Below are positions 61,289 to 64,000 of a stretch of 64,000 nucleotides of DNA, piece after piece. Below the pieces are notes generated by a model. The model was given only the letters and a program-made list of their open reading frames with translations. It ran no database searches and was not told the DNA's origin. The stretch is taken from assembly GCA_016707885.1 (NCBI GenBank), contig JADJGU010000001.1, forward strand, positions 809,501 to 873,500, given 5' to 3'. The DNA comes from Sphingomonadales bacterium. GTDB taxonomy: Bacteria > Pseudomonadota > Alphaproteobacteria > Sphingomonadales > Sphingomonadaceae. Position 1 is the first letter of the stretch; each line of letters begins with the position of its first letter. Position numbers and translations under genes: made by a program.

Positions 61289-63280
61289 ATGTCAGATGCA
61301 ATTCTGAAGGCGGGACCGTTGCGGCTCGACTTGCGAGACGAACGTCTTTGGCGTGACGGACAGCCCGTTCGGCTGTCCGGCAGACCGCTTGCCTTGTTGC
61401 GATGCCTGATGGAACGTCCGCAAACCCTCGTCACCAAAGACGAGATATTCGATCAGGTCTGGCCGAACCTCACCTTATCCGAAGCTGTGCTGACTACAGC
61501 GGTCAAGGAATTGCGTCAGGCACTGGGCGACAGCGCGCGCAAGCCTGAATTCATCCAAACCGTTCATCGCCGCGGTTATCGATTTTTGCTTCCGGTGTCC
61601 GAAGGGGACCATGTCGACAATGCCCCGGAGTCGGCAGGCCTGCCTTTGACCGACGTGCAGCACCGCAATTCGACGGCGAAAAGGCTGTTGGGCCTAATTG
61701 CCGGAACGGTGATGCTGGCTGGATTGCTATTCTGGTTGTGGATGCTGGTCGAAAAGCCTGCAGTTTCGGCGGCACCCCATCCAAAATCTATCGCAGTCCT
61801 CCCTTTTCAGGATTACTCGCGCGATGGCGATCAAAAATGGTTTGCCGACGGGTTAACCGAAGAGATTCTGAATACATTGTCGCGCACGCCCGATCTGCGC
61901 GTTACCGCCCGAACAGCGACCACGCGTCAGCCGAGCAAAAAAATCGATCTTGGTCACTTGGCTGATCAATTGAAGGTCGCCCACATTCTCGACGGGTCGA
62001 TCCGCCGCGAACAGGATCGGGTCAGGATAACGGCAGTGCTCGTTGACGCTCGAAGCGGACGGGAAATTTGGTCGCAAAGCTATGACCGGAATTTCGACGA
62101 CGTCATCGGCATTCAGGAAGATATTGCCTTTTCGATCGCGTCTTCGCTCAAGACGGTAATCGAGCCGTCGCGGTTGCGCGCTATGGTTACAACCGGCACC
62201 CGCTCGGTCGAAGCCTATCAATCTTATCTGCAAGGCTTGGCCGCGGAACGGCGGCAAGCTGCAGACGGGTCGGTCGAACATTTGAAGGCCGCTTCGCAGT
62301 GGTTCGAACAGGCGCGTTCGCTCGACCCCAATTTCGCCTCTGCCCATTGGAAGGCAGCTGAATATTGGTTTGGCAAGGAAACGCGCATCAATAGCAGCAT
62401 TTATGAGGAGAGTTACGACCTCGACACGCGTTACCAACGCTATCTGGAACGCATAAACGCCGCGATCGAAACGAGCGGCGGGGCAGTCGATAGCCTGAAA
62501 TACCGTGCAACCCGGTCAACGCTTAACCTGCAGACGGGCGACGCATTCCAGATGATGCGCAAATATCTGCGCGCACGCCCCCGGGACATAGATGCCTGGG
62601 AAGAAATGGCCGATCTTGCTGCTTATGCTGGCGAACGGAAATATATGGCAGTTGTGGGCAGGCAGTTGTTCCGGCTTTCAAACGAGGCAGGTGCGCCGCG
62701 TTCGCGTGCGATTACCGTATCGACACTTGCACTTGATTTACAGCAGGCCGAGGCGGCTGCCGATGACCAGCTGGTGAGGCTGCCGAACAATGTCGTCACC
62801 CAGTACCAATCCCATCGGGCCTATATCTGGTCGGGCAAATATGGCAAAGCGCGGCGGCTTCTGGCGCGTATTCGAACGTCGAAGCTGCCTCTTGCCAACC
62901 GTCTGCTATCCGAGCTGCGCCAGGCATGTGCCGACCGAAAAGTTAAGGACGCCCGGTTGATCTACGCCAGGATAGGCAATGTGGGTGATACCAGTGCCCG
63001 TTGGCAGGCTGCACAGATCATTCGAGACCGGAAATCGGAAGCCGCTTTGCTCGCGCCGCTGGATAAGCCGGAGGAACTTCGCAGGCTGGTTCAATATATG
63101 GTCTATCCCAGTTTCGACATGCGACAATATCCATTGCTGACGCAGATATTGACTACCAACGGCACACCCAAACCGCGCCGGTGCCTGTGCCGGGCGCCTG
63201 TCCGGCTGGCTGACACAAGGCTTGCATTTCCGGGGATGTTCGACTACCGGCGCTCCTTCGCATGGGTTCTCCCCATGTGA
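61289..63280 (+). CDS. Membrane-anchored CadC/ToxR-like regulator with TolB-like and helical repeat domains
   Basis: 663 residues as written. Residues 7-100 form an OmpR-type winged helix (LRLDLRDERLWRDGQPV; RRGYRFLLPV closes the wing). A membrane helix follows at about 132-153. Residues 165-290 are the TolB-like N domain (SIAVLPFQDYSRDGDQKWFADG, cut here: AVLPFQDYSRDGDQKWFADG) that often precedes TPRs, and the rest is alpha-helical. Such proteins sense an envelope signal and act on nearby promoters, perhaps the divergent UrcA gene. The end looks odd: after about residue 628 the other frame gives TAPVPVPGACPAG then TGA (63213), which looks more natural, so a one-base deletion near 63166-63171 is possible. 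Confidence 0.82.
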   Translation: MSDAILKAGPLRLDLRDERLWRDGQPVRLSGRPLALLRCLMERPQTLVTKDEIFDQVWPNLTLSEAVLTTAVKELRQALGDSARKPEFIQTVHRRGYRFLLPVSEGDHVDNAPESAGLPLTDVQHRNSTAKRLLGLIAGTVMLAGLLFWLWMLVEKPAVSAAPHPKSIAVLPFQDYSRDGDQKWFADGLTEEILNTLSRTPDLRVTARTATTRQPSKKIDLGHLADQLKVAHILDGSIRREQDRVRITAVLVDARSGREIWSQSYDRNFDDVIGIQEDIAFSIASSLKTVIEPSRLRAMVTTGTRSVEAYQSYLQGLAAERRQAADGSVEHLKAASQWFEQARSLDPNFASAHWKAAEYWFGKETRINSSIYEESYDLDTRYQRYLERINAAIETSGGAVDSLKYRATRSTLNLQTGDAFQMMRKYLRARPRDIDAWEEMADLAAYAGERKYMAVVGRQLFRLSNEAGAPRSRAITVSTLALDLQQAEAAADDQLVRLPNNVVTQYQSHRAYIWSGKYGKARRLLARIRTSKLPLANRLLSELRQACADRKVKDARLIYARIGNVGDTSARWQAAQIIRDRKSEAALLAPLDKPEELRRLVQYMVYPSFDMRQYPLLTQILTTNGTPKPRRCLCRAPVRLADTRLAFPGMFDYRRSFAWVLPM

Positions 63281-63383
63281 TTCCCGTGCGGGAGGATGGC
63301 TTCGGCTGTCTGTTTGACCGCTTAATTTGATCCTCCAACGCCCGTGCGGGCTGTGGCGGAGAAAGAATGAAAGGAGGCCTCTC
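63281..63383 (+). promoter_or_regulatory. rplK 5' leader with short palindromes
   Basis: CCCGTGCGGG occurs twice (63283-63292 and 63341-63350), each a small stem. GGAGGAT (63290-63296) and ATCCTCC (63330-63336) are a further inverted pair. L1 represses L11-L1 operons by binding the mRNA leader in other bacteria; whether these stems form that site is a guess. A TTGACC at 63314 could be a -35, but no matching -10 is seen. Confidence 0.3.
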
Positions 63384-63815
63384 ATGGCCAAGAAGATTGA
63401 CGGCTATATCAGCCTGCAGGTGCCCGCGGGCGCTGCAACCCCCTCCCCGCCGATCGGCCCTGCGCTCGGTCAGCGTGGTGTGAACATCATGGAATTCTGC
63501 AAGGCGTTCAATGCCGCGACCGGCGACCTTGAAAAGGGCACGCCGATCCCGACCAAGATCACCGTTTTCTCGGACAAGAGCTTCACATTCGCGACCAAGT
63601 CGCCGCCGGCAACCTTCCTCATCAAGAAGGTACTCGGCCTGAAATCCGGTTCGAAAGAACCGGGCAAGGTGACCGCGGGCAAGATCACGCGCAAGCAGCT
63701 TGAAGAAGTTGCAACACTGAAGATGAAAGACCTGAACGCGAACGACATGGACGCGGCGGTCAAGATTATCGCAGGCTCGGCTACGGCCATGGGCCTCGAA
63801 GTGGTGGAGGGCTGA
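63384..63815 (+). CDS. rplK: 50S ribosomal protein L11
   Basis: 143 residues from the ATG at 63384 with AAAGGAGG upstream. IDGYISLQVPAGAATPSPPIGPALGQRG (in halves: ISLQVPAGAATPSPPIG and PALGQRGVNIMEFCKAFN) and the C-terminal NDMDAAVKIIAGSATAMGLEV are the L11 domains. It binds 23S rRNA at the GTPase-associated centre. It is followed by rplA after 4 bases, the standard pair. Confidence 0.97.
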   Translation: MAKKIDGYISLQVPAGAATPSPPIGPALGQRGVNIMEFCKAFNAATGDLEKGTPIPTKITVFSDKSFTFATKSPPATFLIKKVLGLKSGSKEPGKVTAGKITRKQLEEVATLKMKDLNANDMDAAVKIIAGSATAMGLEVVEG

Positions 63816-63819
63816 GCCA

Positions 63820-64000
63820 CTGGCTAAACTGAGCAAAAAGGCAAAGACCCTGGCAGCGCTCGACGCTGAAAAGCTCTATGGCGTTGATGAAGCGCTGAAG
63901 ACCATCAAGGAACTGGCCACCGCCAAGTTTGACGAAACCATCGAAGTCGCGCTGAACCTCGGCGTTGACCCGCGCCACGCCGACCAGATGGTCCGTGGCA
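63820..64000 (+). CDS. rplA: 50S ribosomal protein L1, N-terminal part; apparent CTG start
   Basis: The frame (M)AKLSKKAKTLAALDAEKLYG and ALKTIKELATAKFDETIEVA is the N-terminus of L1 and continues past the window end. Residue 1 aligns with a CTG at 63820-63822, four bases after the rplK stop and with GGAGGG (63805-63810) at a normal distance. No ATG, GTG or TTG is available before conserved sequence starts. L1 binds 23S rRNA and represses this operon in other species. The CTG could be a real rare start or a sequence error in ATG. Confidence 0.9.
   Translation, partial: MAKLSKKAKTLAALDAEKLYGVDEALKTIKELATAKFDETIEVALNLGVDPRHADQMVRG

Noticed and set aside
1..64000. CRISPR arrays, IS elements, integrases, prophage genes, rRNA operons
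   Set aside because: Looked for direct repeats with spacers, transposase or phage motifs and rRNA sequence; none seen.

Overview
The window is high-GC chromosomal DNA from an alphaproteobacterium, almost certainly a member of the Sphingomonadales (Sphingopyxis/Sphingorhabdus-like). The evidence is the gene content: DUF1489, UrcA and DUF4281 proteins, exosortase-A-associated genes, a PAS-domain protein of sphingomonad type, several TonB-dependent receptors, and gene orders such as proA-nadD-rsfS-rlmH-envC-ctpA and mutY-dciA-dsbA-dsbA-smc. No prophage, IS element, plasmid gene or CRISPR array was seen. The layout is dense, with many 4-bp start/stop overlaps.

Region by region: (1) 1-1838 has the tail of a TetR regulator, a secreted hypothetical, and dsbB-coq7. 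(2) 1859-7836 (minus) is the conserved proA...nadD-rsfS-rlmH-envC-ctpA run, with a RHH/ParE-type toxin-antitoxin pair lodged between proA and nadD. (3) 8131-9715 is an M23 peptidase overlapped by a bactofilin. (4) 9717-15335 is a divergent exosortase-A-associated (PEP-CTERM/EPS-type) set: decarboxylase and acyl-CoA ligase one way, FemAB-like protein, acyl carrier protein and two hydrolases the other. (5) 15417-20471 has an enoyl-CoA hydratase, tRNA-Met, a FliS-like gene behind a near-consensus sigma-54 promoter, a CPBP protease, DUF1489, mgtE and a cyclophilin. (6) 20476-30645 is mixed housekeeping: PhzF, CDF transporter, pdxH, DnaJ, YihY, fabI, GNAT, aroC, RlpA and a PAS protein. (7) 30735-32130 holds a motB-like remnant and a sigma-54 activator. 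(8) 32131-44939 has a REP-like palindrome, a FrnE-type oxidoreductase, nudC, a serine hydrolase, mutY, dciA, two DsbA-like proteins, a nested inverted-repeat element, smc, an aldo/keto reductase, ubiA and rsmE. (9) 45046-48641 has two secreted proteins sharing a C-terminal module, sitting between rsmE and gshA. (10) 48691-64000 has gshA, a TonB receptor, tRNA-Trp, then secE, nusG, rplK and rplA. This normally compact set is interrupted twice: by an MFS/PhyH/phytase/TonB-receptor block with a Pho-box-like site, and by tesB/UrcA/a CadC-like regulator.

Three conserved genes (the decarboxylase, mgtE and aroC) each carry one apparent single-base deletion, two of them in short G/C runs. The repetition suggests consensus errors in the assembly at least as much as real gene decay. 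rplA, and possibly yihY, seems to start at CTG. The most unusual non-coding structure is the 264-bp nested inverted repeat ending 4 bp before smc; its right arm supplies the apparent smc Shine-Dalgarno sequence. Scattered flagellar signals (FliS-like gene with sigma-54 promoter, motB remnant, FlbD-like activator) suggest a partly dismantled or dispersed flagellar regulon.
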